The notes beneath the pieces were generated by a model. It saw only the letters and a program-made list of their open reading frames with translations, did not search any database and was not told where the DNA came from. Positions 45,124 through 54,313 of a DNA stretch of 64,000 bases are shown here, piece by piece. Every line of letters starts with the position of its first letter. Position 1 is the stretch's first letter. Source of the DNA: Betaproteobacteria bacterium (GTDB lineage Bacteria; Pseudomonadota; Gammaproteobacteria; Burkholderiales; SG8-39); the NCBI GenBank assembly GCA_009693435.1, contig SHXF01000007.1:3660-67659 (forward strand), given 5' to 3'. A program made the translations under genes and the position numbers.

Positions 45124-45537
45124 TCACGCGCGATCAAGATAGTCACGCAGGGTGAGCAGCTGGATATTCCAGAAACGTTCGAGCGCAAGCAGCGCCTTGT
45201 CTCCGGTCACGATGAATCTGGCGCGGCCTGCGACCGCACATTCGAGTATCCGGTTGTCGGGTTCATCCTTCACGACCCTCAGCCGGCGCTTCGGCGCGAC
45301 GAGCACGGCGAGTTCCGAGAGATACACGGCAACGTGCGCAAGTTCCTCCGCTTCGCGCGCGAACTTGCGCCCGAGCACATCGAGAAGTTCGTCAATTATG
45401 GGTCGCGATAAAATCAGCTGATCGGCTTCCGCGATGATTCGCCGCAACGCTGCATCGCCCTGACCGCCGGGAAATACCAGCGCGGACACCAGAACGTTGG
45501 TATCGAAGACGACCCGAATGCGCACGCTTGCCCGCAA
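45124..45537 (-). CDS. PIN-domain toxin (VapC-like RNase)
   Basis: A 137-residue PIN-domain protein: RVVFDTNVLVSALVFPGG with the first catalytic Asp, then DEPDNRILECAVAGRARFIVTGDKALLAL with the later acidic residues. Such proteins are Mg-dependent RNases of toxin-antitoxin pairs. The start is TTG 45537, overlapping the antitoxin stop; GTG 45525 is an equally possible start and gives the usual N-terminus. Both lack a clear ribosome site, in keeping with coupling. Confidence 0.84.
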   Translation of the reverse strand: MRASVRIRVVFDTNVLVSALVFPGGQGDAALRRIIAEADQLILSRPIIDELLDVLGRKFAREAEELAHVAVYLSELAVLVAPKRRLRVVKDEPDNRILECAVAGRARFIVTGDKALLALERFWNIQLLTLRDYLDRA

Positions 45538-45774
45538 TCAGGCACGCAGATAACGATCGAGATCTTTCTCGGTGAGGATGCCCTTGTCGCGCGCCTTGCG
45601 GCTCCAGTAGCCCTGAATGCCGCTCAGTTCCTGAAGCCGGCGCTCCACTCCAGCACGCCTCAGCGCATCCTGTATGACGCCGCTCAGGGTCTTGCCCTCG
45701 GCACGGGCCAGCGCCTCGATGTCGCGCGCGAGATCGGCGGGGAGTGAAATGGTTTTCCTGACTGCGTTACTCAT
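45538..45774 (-). CDS. Ribbon-helix-helix antitoxin
   Basis: A 78-residue RHH protein: RKTISLPADLARDIEALARAEGKTLSGVIQDALRRA, followed by a tail with RKARDKGILTEKDLDRYL for toxin binding. Start ATG 45774 has GGAGGGCTTCCC upstream; a frame opening 17 codons earlier lacks support. The stop overlaps the toxin start. It likely represses its own promoter in the gap up to 45975. Confidence 0.84.
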   Translation of the reverse strand: MSNAVRKTISLPADLARDIEALARAEGKTLSGVIQDALRRAGVERRLQELSGIQGYWSRKARDKGILTEKDLDRYLRA

Positions 45775-45975
45775 GGGAAGCCCTCCGCGTATAAGTATGA
45801 CTAAATCATACTGCACGAAAGACAAGTCCGCAAAACCGGAGGAACAAACCGGCTATGAAACGCGAGTTGAATGCACGTGCGTCCACTTTTCACGAAGCCC
45901 CGCACGAAAACTCCGCCATTGCCCCGCGCCCGAACATGCGCTAAGTTGGGGTTCGCAATCAATCTGAAAAAGCCG

Positions 45976-46461
45976 ATGACGATGAGACCGCTACGCCCGC
46001 TGCTCGCTGTGCTGCTGATGCTCTGGACCGGAACGGCGCTGGCGCAGGCCTATCCCTCCCGTCCGGTACGCCTGATCAATCCGCTCGGCACGGGCGGCAC
46101 GGCCGAAGTCCTGGCGCGCACCATCGCCAAACAGCTTTCCGAGCAAATCGGCCAGCCGGTGATCGTCGAAACCAGAACGGGTGCGACCGGCACCCTAGGC
46201 GCGGACTTCGTGGCAAAGTCGCCGGCCGACGGTTACACCCTGCTCTACGGCGTCACCGGCACCAACAGCATCGCGCCCTCGCTGTATCGAAAACTGCCCT
46301 ACGATCCGGAGAAGGACCTCGCGCCGATATCCATCCTGTTCAGCGGCCCCAACGTGCTGCTGGCGCACGCCTCGCTGAATGCCAACACGGTGCAGGAGCT
46401 GCAGGCCGAGGTGGTCCGCTACCGCGAAGCGGTGCAGAAATCGGGCATGAAAATCGACTGA
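45976..46461 (+). pseudogene. Bug receptor with a large in-frame internal deletion
   Basis: An open frame of 161 codons has a full signal peptide (ALAQAY near 24), a normal first domain (VRLINPLGTGGTAEVLARTI through ISILFSGPNVLLAHASLNANTVQEL) and then jumps directly to a typical Bug C-terminus (VVRYREAVQKSGMKID). About 160 residues that contain the ligand-binding PYKG loop and the second domain are missing, with the frame preserved. It is presumably non-functional as a receptor, though a small protein could still be made. Confidence 0.8.
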
Positions 46462-46529
46462 AGGTCGGTGCTGACCGCCGCCATAGCTTCCACGCCGCAG
46501 GAATCAACATGTCTCGAAGGGAGAATTGC

Positions 46530-47516
46530 ATGAAACGCATCAACCTGTTGTTGCTTCGCCTTGGCGCCGTCGCGTTGACTGGCGCGTTCGCAGCTGCGTC
46601 CGTCGCCCAGGACAGTACCTATCCCGCCCGACCCATCAAGCTCGTGGTGCCCTATGCCGCCGGCGGCTTTCCCGACACCGTCTCCAGAATGGTCGGACAG
46701 CGCGCCGGTGAAGTCCTCGGCCAGCCCTTCGTCATCGAGAATCGTCCCGGCGCGGGCGGCCTTGCTGCGTGTGAACTGGTTGCGCGCGCCGCGCCCGACG
46801 GCTACACGCTGCTCGCCATGGACAACGCGCACTGGGGGATCAACCCGGCGCTCTATCCCAAGCTCCCCTATGACCCGCTGCGGGATTTTGCGCCGGTAAC
46901 GCTGATGGGCATGACGCCGATGTTTCTTTTCGTTCATGCCTCGGTGCCGGCGACCAGCCTGCAGGAACTCATCGCCCTGGGTAAATCGAAGCCGAACCAG
47001 ATGAATTACGGTTCGTCCGGAATCGGCAGCATCCATCACCTGGCGATGGAAATGGTCAAGTCGGTGACCGGGCTGGAAGTCGTCCATATTCCCTACAAGG
47101 GCAGCGGGCAATCCGTGCCTGCGCTGATGAGCGGCCAGACGTCGCTGATGGTGGCCTCGCTGCCCTCGCTGACGGCGCATGTGAAGGCAGGCAACGTGCG
47201 CATCCTGGCGGTGATCGCCGCCAAGCGCGTGTCGCAGGCGCCCGGCGTGCCGACTTTTCCCGAGCAGGGCGTGCCCGCCCTGGACTTTCCCACGCACGTC
47301 GGCGTGGTTGCGCCGGCCGGCACGCCGGCCTCAATCGTCGCAAGACTGAATGCGGGCATTGCGCGCGCGCTGGAGAACCCGGATCTGGTGCAAAAGCTGG
47401 CCGGAGTGGGTGTGGAGCCGGCGCGCAATTCCCCCGAGAGTTTTGCCGCGCAGATGCAGGAAGAAATGAAGAAATACGCGACGGCCGTGCGCGTATCCGG
47501 CGCGAAGGTCAACTAG
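46530..47516 (+). CDS. Tripartite tricarboxylate transporter receptor, Bug family
   Basis: A 328-residue Bug/TctC receptor with signal peptide to about residue 26 (AAASVAQD). It has YPARPIKLVVPYAAGGFPDT, VIENRPGAGGLAACELVARAAPDGY, VVHIPYKGSGQSVPAL and PAGTPASIVARL. Start ATG 46530 follows GAAGGGAGAA; an in-frame ATG at 46509 precedes the ribosome site. It is preceded by the deleted copy and convergent with the Mo-hydroxylase gene. Confidence 0.91.
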   Translation: MKRINLLLLRLGAVALTGAFAAASVAQDSTYPARPIKLVVPYAAGGFPDTVSRMVGQRAGEVLGQPFVIENRPGAGGLAACELVARAAPDGYTLLAMDNAHWGINPALYPKLPYDPLRDFAPVTLMGMTPMFLFVHASVPATSLQELIALGKSKPNQMNYGSSGIGSIHHLAMEMVKSVTGLEVVHIPYKGSGQSVPALMSGQTSLMVASLPSLTAHVKAGNVRILAVIAAKRVSQAPGVPTFPEQGVPALDFPTHVGVVAPAGTPASIVARLNAGIARALENPDLVQKLAGVGVEPARNSPESFAAQMQEEMKKYATAVRVSGAKVN

Positions 47517-47562
47517 GCGGGGCGGCTGGCGGCGCGTTCGAATACGGTTCGCGCAGGTCCGA

Positions 47563-49944
47563 TCAAGGCGGGGCGGCAAGCCGCGCGCGTGCCGCCTCTA
47601 TCAGCTCCAGCAGGTACACCGGCGTGACGGGCGCCCGATCGATGCGCACGCCGAACGGCGCGAGCGCATGCTCGATGGCCGAAAGCACCGCCGGGACGAC
47701 CGGAATGATGCCGCTTTCACCCACCCCCTTCACGCCCAGCGGATTGAGCGGCGTGGGGCTTTCCTGAAACAGGATTTCGAGCAGAGGGACTTCCGTCGCC
47801 GTCGTCATCAGATAGTCGGCAAACGTGGTCGAGGTCGGCTGGCCTTCCGCATCGAACCGCATGAATTCGGATAGGGCGTTGCCCAGGCCGTGGACGATGC
47901 CGCCGTGGAGCTGACCTTCGACCATCATCGGATTCACCAGGCGCCCGCTGTCCTGCAGCGCGACGTAACGCAGCACGCGCACGGCGCCGGTTTCCGCATC
48001 CACTTCCACTTCGCAGGCATGAAACCCGTTGGCATAGGTCAGCGTCTCGGTGCGCCACATGAAACTGGCTTCCAGTCCCATGGCAACGCCATCGGGCAAC
48101 GCGTAGCCCGCAGCGCCACGCAGCCGCTTCGCCACGTCGCCCAGGTCGATGCTGTGGTCCGTGCCTTTCACGCGGACCTTGCCGCCTTCGAGTTCGAGGT
48201 CTTCGATCGCCACTTCCAGGGCGCGCGCGGCGACCTGCAGCGCCTTGTTCCTGACCTCGATCGCAGCCAGGTGCACCGACGAGCCTGCAGTGATGGTCTG
48301 GCGGCTGCCGGCGCCACCGATGCCCAGCGACACCGCAGCGGTATCTCCGGCGATCACGTCGATAGCGGCGATGTCGATCCCAAGCTGCTCGGCGCATATC
48401 TGCGCGAGCGCCGTCTTCAGGCCCTGACCCATGGCGAGCGCGCCGGTGGCGACGCTCACGCGCCCGGTGGGTGACACGCGCACCGAGCCGGATTCGAACG
48501 GCCCGCGGCCGGTGCCTTTCACCCCATGCGCAAAGCCGATGCCGATATAGCGGCCGAGTTCAAACGCGCAGCGTTGGCGTTCCGCAAAACCGCTGTAGCC
48601 GATGGCCTGCAGTACCTTGTTCTGGCTGGCGAGGTAGTCGCCGCTGTCCAGGACGATGCCGCTTCCCGTGCGGTTTTTCATCGGCTTTTCGTAAGGCATT
48701 CTCTCGGCGGGGATGAGATTGCGCCGCCGCACCTCGGCACGGTCCAGGCCGAAGCCCTGCGCCACGCGGTCCAGCAGCCGCTCCATGACGAAGGCGCCCT
48801 CGGGATAACCGGCGCCGCGCACCGGCGTCACCGGCGTCTTGTTGGTCTGCGCCACCTGCACCTCCATCGCATACGCCGGCACCACATAGGGACCGGTGAT
48901 GGACATGGCGGCGTTCTGCGGGGTATAGATGCCAAGCAGCGTGTAGGCGCCCTGGTCGTGGATCATGCGCCCGCGCACACCCAGCACGCGGCCATCGGCG
49001 CCGGCCGCGATCTCCACGTCCCAGTGCTGGTCGCGCGCCTGGATGGCCGAGAGAAAGTGTTCCTGCCGGTCCTCCACCCATTTGACGGGGCGGCCCAGCA
49101 ATCTCGCTGCGGCCGGAATGGCGATATCCTCGGGATAGACTTGGAACTTGGAGCCGAAGCCGCCGCCCACGTCGGGTGCAATCACGCGCACCTGCGTCTC
49201 GGGCATCCCCAGCATGTCGGCAATCGTGAAATATACTTCGTGCGACATCTGCGTCGATGTCCAGACGGTGAGCTTGTCCTCGGCGGCATCGTGTCGCGCA
49301 ATGACGCCGCGGCCTTCCATGGGATGCGCGGCGCCGCGGTGCTGCCACAGCTTCGCGGAAAAAATTCTGGCCCCGGCCGCAAGCCGCCCGAACACCGCGT
49401 CGCAGTCGCCGTAGGCGACGCGAAAGCTCACCAGCACGTTGGAAGACGCGTCCGAGCGCACCCTGGGCGCACCGGGTTTCACCGCGTCGCGGCAGTCCGC
49501 AATCGCGGCGAGGGGCTCCCAGTCGATCTGCAGCGCCGCCACCCCGTCCTCGGCGAGATAGCGCGATTCGGCCACCACCAGCGCCACTGCTTCGCCGACA
49601 AAGCAGGTTTCATCAGGACACAGGACAAAGGGCGCACTCGTTTCCGAATACTGCGTGCTGGGCACGCCCATGGGCATGCGCGCGCGGGTGAGCGCCGGCG
49701 CGAGCGAGCGCGCGGTGAACACGGCGACCACACCGGGCAGCGCTTCGGCGGCGGAGGTATCGATGCCGGCAATGCGTGCGTGCGCGTGCGGGCTGCGCGC
49801 AAATGCGGCGTGCAACACGCCGTCGATGCGCACATCGTCGAGAAAGCGCCCGCGGCCCGCGAGCAGCGCCGGGTCTTCGATGCGTCGCGCCCGCTGTCCG
49901 ACGCCGCGCGGGACTGCGCGCTGATGCGAATCGGTTTGTTTCAT
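47563..49944 (-). CDS. Molybdenum hydroxylase (xanthine dehydrogenase/CoxL-type) large subunit
   Basis: A 793-residue molybdopterin-binding subunit. The N-terminal hammerhead domain covers about 20-130 (RIEDPALLAGRGRFLDDV), followed by the MoCo-binding domains with GGGFGSKFQVYPED, VRGAGYPEGAFVMERLLDR and GIGGAGSRQT. The C-terminal GVKGVGESG carries the catalytic Glu. The form I CO dehydrogenase motif AYRCSFR is absent, so CO is unlikely; an aromatic aldehyde or N-heterocycle is more probable. The 2Fe-2S small and FAD medium subunits are not beside it. It ends a minus-strand set that starts with MmgE/PrpD at 53402. Confidence 0.9.
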   Translation of the reverse strand: MKQTDSHQRAVPRGVGQRARRIEDPALLAGRGRFLDDVRIDGVLHAAFARSPHAHARIAGIDTSAAEALPGVVAVFTARSLAPALTRARMPMGVPSTQYSETSAPFVLCPDETCFVGEAVALVVAESRYLAEDGVAALQIDWEPLAAIADCRDAVKPGAPRVRSDASSNVLVSFRVAYGDCDAVFGRLAAGARIFSAKLWQHRGAAHPMEGRGVIARHDAAEDKLTVWTSTQMSHEVYFTIADMLGMPETQVRVIAPDVGGGFGSKFQVYPEDIAIPAAARLLGRPVKWVEDRQEHFLSAIQARDQHWDVEIAAGADGRVLGVRGRMIHDQGAYTLLGIYTPQNAAMSITGPYVVPAYAMEVQVAQTNKTPVTPVRGAGYPEGAFVMERLLDRVAQGFGLDRAEVRRRNLIPAERMPYEKPMKNRTGSGIVLDSGDYLASQNKVLQAIGYSGFAERQRCAFELGRYIGIGFAHGVKGTGRGPFESGSVRVSPTGRVSVATGALAMGQGLKTALAQICAEQLGIDIAAIDVIAGDTAAVSLGIGGAGSRQTITAGSSVHLAAIEVRNKALQVAARALEVAIEDLELEGGKVRVKGTDHSIDLGDVAKRLRGAAGYALPDGVAMGLEASFMWRTETLTYANGFHACEVEVDAETGAVRVLRYVALQDSGRLVNPMMVEGQLHGGIVHGLGNALSEFMRFDAEGQPTSTTFADYLMTTATEVPLLEILFQESPTPLNPLGVKGVGESGIIPVVPAVLSAIEHALAPFGVRIDRAPVTPVYLLELIEAARARLAAPP

Positions 49945-50014
49945 TAGGACCCTGTGATGACTAGGCCAGGCAGCTAGCAGAAGAGGTATTTCAGCAAGCG
50001 CGCCGCGTTCAGGG

Positions 50015-50218
50015 TCACGTCCCGCGCGCGCCGCGTCCGGCGGCGCCTTCCTTCGCGACGCGCTCGCCCGGCTTCAGGTGATAGGCGGCGATCACCTGGC
50101 CGGTATTCATCTCGATCACTTTCACGGTGTTGTCCACCGTTTCATACAGCAGTTCGTCCCCCTCCGGGCTGGTCCAGACCACTGCACCCGCCACATCCAG
50201 GATCTCAATGACAGCCAT
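50015..50218 (-). CDS. Small hypothetical protein A of the Rieske/Mo-hydroxylase set
   Basis: A 67-residue protein with alternating hydrophobic strands (AVIEILDVAGAVVWTSPEG, VKVIEMNTGQVIAAYHLKPG) that suggest a small beta barrel; the basic tail is Gly/Ala rich. The start is taken as ATG 50218, about 10 bases after GGAGG; ATG 50227 is in frame but only one base from that site. It lies between another small gene and the Mo-hydroxylase gene. I do not recognise the family. Confidence 0.6.
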   Translation of the reverse strand: MAVIEILDVAGAVVWTSPEGDELLYETVDNTVKVIEMNTGQVIAAYHLKPGERVAKEGAAGRGARGT

Positions 50219-50299
50219 CGTCGACATGCCTCCACGTTAATTTGCTTCCCGGCACCGCGGAAAAAACGCGCAATCCCGTCCCGGACTGCAGTAACCGGA

Positions 50300-50545
50300 T
50301 CAACCGGTGCTTTCGGGATTGGCGATATCGTCCATGGTTTCCGCGCTCACAATTTTCCAGCGGGAAGCCGACGGGTCGAGCAGCGGCGCCAGCTCCCGCT
50401 TGGTCGCCCACGCCAGTGACTCCAGTTCCAGCGGGTCGAGGAAACCGATGTGCCCTGTTTTCAGGTCCGTGATGCGCAGCCTCGGCCCGTTCCCCGACGC
50501 ATCCAGATCGATTTGCACCTGCGCAAATTCGTTGGCGAGCAGCAC
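50300..50545 (-). CDS. Small hypothetical protein B of the Rieske/Mo-hydroxylase set
   Basis: An 81-residue acidic protein: FAQVQIDLDASGNGPRLRITDLKTG forms probable strands, and LDPLELESLAWATKRELAPLLDPS a helix. The start is GTG 50545, 15 bases after the Rieske stop; the ribosome site is poor, suggesting coupling. It has no cysteine or membrane segment. The family is not recognised. The position directly after a Rieske alpha without a beta subunit is notable. Confidence 0.6.
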   Translation of the reverse strand: MLLANEFAQVQIDLDASGNGPRLRITDLKTGHIGFLDPLELESLAWATKRELAPLLDPSASRWKIVSAETMDDIANPESTG

Positions 50546-50560
50546 GATGAAAACGGGCTT

Positions 50561-51865
50561 TCAGGCTCGGGACAGGTGCTCGGCCCACCAGCGCAACTGC
50601 GCCCGCTGGGTAACCTCGTCCATGTAGTGCCCCATCAGCGTGCCCTTCATCCGGTAGGCTTCCGGTGTGCCCTCGTCGTCGTCCATGGCTTCACGCTGCA
50701 TGCCGCGGGCCATCAGCTTCCACGGGTTCACCATCTGGTTCATGCCGAGCTGGTTGCGCTCGAACATGTCCACGTCATCGGGATTGACGCAGCCGGAGGG
50801 CCCCATGCGGTCCTCGGTGTCGCGCATGCGCATCAGATTCAATTCGTGCGGCACGCCCTTCAGGAACGCCGAATAGAACTGGATCTCGAACTGGTTCACC
50901 GATATCGGCCGCAGCACCCGCACGTCGTGGTTGAGCAGTTGCAAATTGGGCATGAAGATCGTGTGCGGATTGCCGCCTGTACGGATCAGAAAATCCGCCC
51001 GCTCCCTGTCGTAGGTCTTGTACATGGCTGCGCGGTACTCGTGCGCCCACGGCTTGTCGGGCAGACGGTCGCGCGCCACGGCGCGCAGATCGAGGCTGTA
51101 ATGGCCGTTGCCCAAATCGCGCGAGCGATACCCCTCATCGATCCGGCCGGTCTGCGCCATCGGATTGCGCATGCTGCGGTCCTTGCGCCTGGCGCGGTAA
51201 TACATGTAGTTCGCCTGGTGGGTAAACGGCGGGTGATAGCCGTCGCCGCCCTGGAATTTCCAGTTCGCGTAAATCATCCCTTTCAGGCAACCCTGCCGCA
51301 GCACAATTTCGCCTTCGGGAGAAGCGTCGCAGAAATGATCAATGGCCTTCTTGCCGAGGACGCCCAGGTGCTCGTCCAGTCCGATCCCGGACTGGCTCAG
51401 GTTTCCCCAGATGAAGCCGCGATAGATGCCCATGCGCGGCGACACGAGCGATAAATCCTCTTTGCGGAAGTCATCCCCGTAGGCGCCTTCCTTGTAGGGC
51501 ACTCCGACCAGTTCGCCCGAATTCTTGTACGTCCACCCGTGGTAAGCACAGCGGAAGTAGGACGAATTGCCCTGCTCGAACTGGCACACGCTGTTGGCGC
51601 GGTGGCGGCAGCGGTTCATGAACAGGTGCGGCTTGTGCTCGTCGTCCCGGCTCATGATGACGACCTGTTTGCCGATCCAGCGCAACACGTAATCGCCCGA
51701 CTGCGGAATTTCGCTTTCATGGCCGACATAGACCCAGCCATTGTGAAAGATTTTCTCCATTTCCAGATCGAACACTTCCGGGCTGGTGTAGATGTCGGAG
51801 TGCACCAGGCCCTTGTCAAGCCGCAACAAGGTGTTGACGTCGATCGGTGGCTGGGCATTTATCAC
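50561..51865 (-). CDS. Rieske ring-hydroxylating oxygenase alpha subunit (no beta partner)
   Basis: A 434-residue Rieske oxygenase. The Rieske ligands are C86, H88, C106 and H109 (CRH...CAYHGWTYK). The iron domain reads ANWKFQGGDGYHPPFTHQ, giving two His ligands. The start is taken as GTG 51865 with AGGAG five bases upstream; ATG 51904 is also in frame but lacks a site, and the frame further upstream enters the MmgE gene. No beta subunit gene follows; two small unknown genes do. The substrate is unknown. Confidence 0.9.
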   Translation of the reverse strand: MINAQPPIDVNTLLRLDKGLVHSDIYTSPEVFDLEMEKIFHNGWVYVGHESEIPQSGDYVLRWIGKQVVIMSRDDEHKPHLFMNRCRHRANSVCQFEQGNSSYFRCAYHGWTYKNSGELVGVPYKEGAYGDDFRKEDLSLVSPRMGIYRGFIWGNLSQSGIGLDEHLGVLGKKAIDHFCDASPEGEIVLRQGCLKGMIYANWKFQGGDGYHPPFTHQANYMYYRARRKDRSMRNPMAQTGRIDEGYRSRDLGNGHYSLDLRAVARDRLPDKPWAHEYRAAMYKTYDRERADFLIRTGGNPHTIFMPNLQLLNHDVRVLRPISVNQFEIQFYSAFLKGVPHELNLMRMRDTEDRMGPSGCVNPDDVDMFERNQLGMNQMVNPWKLMARGMQREAMDDDEGTPEAYRMKGTLMGHYMDEVTQRAQLRWWAEHLSRA

Positions 51866-51977
51866 TGGATCTCCTGCGAAGGGAATTGCTTCAGGGTTTT
51901 TCATGTGCCGCAACCCGGCACTGACCCGGAAAGTATATTCCCGCGACCCTGCGCCGTCCATGAATGCGGCAAGCGCG

Positions 51978-53402
51978 TCATGGCGGAGCACGACCCGACA
52001 GCAGCGCGGGCAGCAGCGACACATCGGCGATGTTTTCCAGGTCCGCAATATGCGCGATCACCTGATCCAGTGCGCCCGGTCGCACCGGCATGGCCGCGTG
52101 GCGTGCACAGTCGCGGAATTTCTCGACCAGCTGATCGAAGCCGAGCACAGGCGCGTCGCTGCCGGCGTCCGCACGAAACACGCGGCCATCGTGCAGCGTC
52201 ACTTCCACCGCCGCGCCGTCGTCTGTCCGTTCATCCGGAAAACTATCCATCACGGCAGCAAGGGCCAGCGCTTCCGGCTGCGCGAGTCCCTGCGGCGTGA
52301 AATCGGCGAGCGAAACGTTGCCGTTCGCAAGCGTCTTGGCGACGCCGAAGTAGATGCTGTTTGCGGCGGTCGCGGCATTGTGCGGCCGGCGCCGTTCATC
52401 GGCCGGCTCCAGCCAAACCCTGCCATGCGCACCTACGTGCAGCCTGATGCGCGCGATGTCCCCGCATGCCACGCGGTGTTGCGTGCGCAGCTGCATGCTC
52501 GCGCGGATGAACGGATGCAGGAAGCCGCTGGTTGCCCATGGCTTGAACACCGTATCGCATGCAAAAAATGTCTCGCCCAGTCCATCCCGCAGCGCAGCCG
52601 CGCTATACCGGCCGCCGTAGAATAGACCGTAAATGCCCGCAGGCCCCTCCAGCGCGTCGCAGCGCGCGTCTATGCCCTGCTCGGACAGCATCACGGCAAG
52701 CAGAGCCCCATGGTTGGCAAACCCGCCATAGATCGCTTTGGCCGCGCCGCCTTCGAACGACACCTGGCGCGTCCCCGCCGACTGCATCAACGCGAGCCCC
52801 ATGACGCTGCGCATGCGCTCCGGCGTGAACCGCAGGATGCGACCCGCACCGGCGGCGGCGCCCAGGTATCCGAGCAACTGGCCCTCGAGGAATTTTTCAT
52901 TGGCGTCGACGCCCACCGCGTCGAGCGCCGCGGCAAGGCGCGCGGTAAATTCCGCGGCCACCGTCACCGCCGCGATCAACTCCGTGCCGCTCACCGCGCC
53001 GCCGTTCAGCACCGCTTGTCGCTCCGCCATCACCAAAGGCGCTACGACCGCCGCCACGCCCAGATGCCCGCCGTTCCGACCCAGAGCATCGAAGTTCAGG
53101 GCATGCGCGAGCGCGCCATTGCCGAAGGCACCCCACAGCGCCGAAACGCGATCCCCGTAGCCAAGCAGGGTACTCTCGGGGGCACCGGGGTTGGCGCGCA
53201 CCATCTTCGCCACGCCGGCACAGCAATCGCCGAGGGTGCTGGCTGCCAGCGCCGCGCCCAGGGTATCGAGGATCAGTCCCTTGACCACCTGCACCACGTC
53301 GCCGGGCAGGTGCTCGAATTCGAGGCCGCTGGCGAACTGCGCCCACTGCGCCGTGATTCCCGGTTGCGTCGCCGCTTCCGCGATAGGCTGATTCGATTGC
53401 AT
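51978..53402 (-). CDS. MmgE/PrpD family protein
   Basis: A 474-residue member of the MmgE/PrpD family, which includes 2-methylcitrate dehydratase and cis-aconitate decarboxylase. The helical domain begins FASGLEFEHLPGDVVQVVKGLILDTLGAALAAS. GALAHALNFDALGRNGGHLGVAAVVAPLV carries the active-site region and KAIYGGFANHGALLAVML is also family-typical. Dehydration or isomerisation of a polycarboxylic acid is the likely reaction. It opens a minus-strand set with the Rieske, small and Mo-hydroxylase genes. Confidence 0.87.
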   Translation of the reverse strand: MQSNQPIAEAATQPGITAQWAQFASGLEFEHLPGDVVQVVKGLILDTLGAALAASTLGDCCAGVAKMVRANPGAPESTLLGYGDRVSALWGAFGNGALAHALNFDALGRNGGHLGVAAVVAPLVMAERQAVLNGGAVSGTELIAAVTVAAEFTARLAAALDAVGVDANEKFLEGQLLGYLGAAAGAGRILRFTPERMRSVMGLALMQSAGTRQVSFEGGAAKAIYGGFANHGALLAVMLSEQGIDARCDALEGPAGIYGLFYGGRYSAAALRDGLGETFFACDTVFKPWATSGFLHPFIRASMQLRTQHRVACGDIARIRLHVGAHGRVWLEPADERRRPHNAATAANSIYFGVAKTLANGNVSLADFTPQGLAQPEALALAAVMDSFPDERTDDGAAVEVTLHDGRVFRADAGSDAPVLGFDQLVEKFRDCARHAAMPVRPGALDQVIAHIADLENIADVSLLPALLSGRAPP

Positions 53403-53544
53403 CCTCTATGATCCTTTTCGGGCGGGAAAAACCGCAGTAATCGTACCGCCCTATTTTGCTGCAAAAGCAAGGCTCGCATTCGCAAGACACAAACAAAACA
53501 CTGATTTCGACAAGACCCTAATATCGGACGATGCGAATTATGGA

Positions 53545-54295
53545 ATGGTTTCAGTGAAGCGACAATTCGCAATGATGCTTGCCGGCGCGCTTGCCCTGTG
53601 CGCGGCCGGCACCTGGGCTCAGGATTATCCGCAGCGACCGGTTCGCATCATCGTGCCGTATGCCGCGGGCGGCGTGCCGGACGTGGTGGCGCGCACCGTC
53701 GCGCAACGGCTTTCGGAATCGCTGGGGCAGCAATTCCTCGTCGAAAACCGTGGCGGCGGTGGCGGCATTGCAGCGGTGATGGCGGTGGCGAAGGCCCCGG
53801 CCGACGGCTACACGCTGCTGGTTGCCGATCCGGCCCACACTGCCATCAACCCCTACCTGTTCAGCAAGCTGCCCTACGACACGCTCAGGGATCTGGCGCC
53901 CGTCAGCATCATTGCCACCACGTGCAGTACGTAGTCGGCAGCCCGCAGGCCACTATCCACAGTTTTGCCGATATGGCGGCGTTCGCCAGGGCGAATCCGG
54001 GCAAGCTGAGCTACGGTTCCGCCGGCATAGGCAGCGTGCACCACATCGGCATGGAGTCCATCAAGGCGGCACTGGCGCTGGACAGTTGGCGCCGGCCGGA
54101 ACGCCGCCTGCCATCTTGACGAAACTGTCCGGCGAAGCGGCCAAGGCTATGATGCATCCCGACACCATCACTCGTTTCGGCGCTCTGGGAATGGATCCGG
54201 TGGGCGGCACGCCGGAAAACTACGCGGGCGTGATACGCCGCGGCCTGGAGCGTTTTTCCGTCGCGGTGAAATTGTCCGGTGCCAAAACCGATTGA
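53545..54295 (+). pseudogene. Bug receptor disrupted by frameshift and deletion
   Basis: Three consecutive frames encode one Bug receptor. Residues from the signal peptide (GTWAQDY) to APVSIIATT are in the first frame, which ends at 53934. A one-base deletion at about 53922 (ACCACGTGCAG for ACCACGGTGCAG) moves the coding to the second frame (VQYVVGSPQATIHSFADM to IKAALALD). About 80 residues with the PYKG loop are then missing, and the C-terminus (LAPAGTPPAILTKL to SGAKTD) is in the third frame. It cannot give a functional receptor. Confidence 0.85.
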
Positions 54296-54313
54296 GGCAA
54301 GGCAGCGGAGCGG

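Noticed and set aside
53822..54295. Independent 157-residue gene
   Set aside because: Only the last 60 residues are protein-like and they are the C-terminus of the broken Bug receptor; the rest is out of frame.
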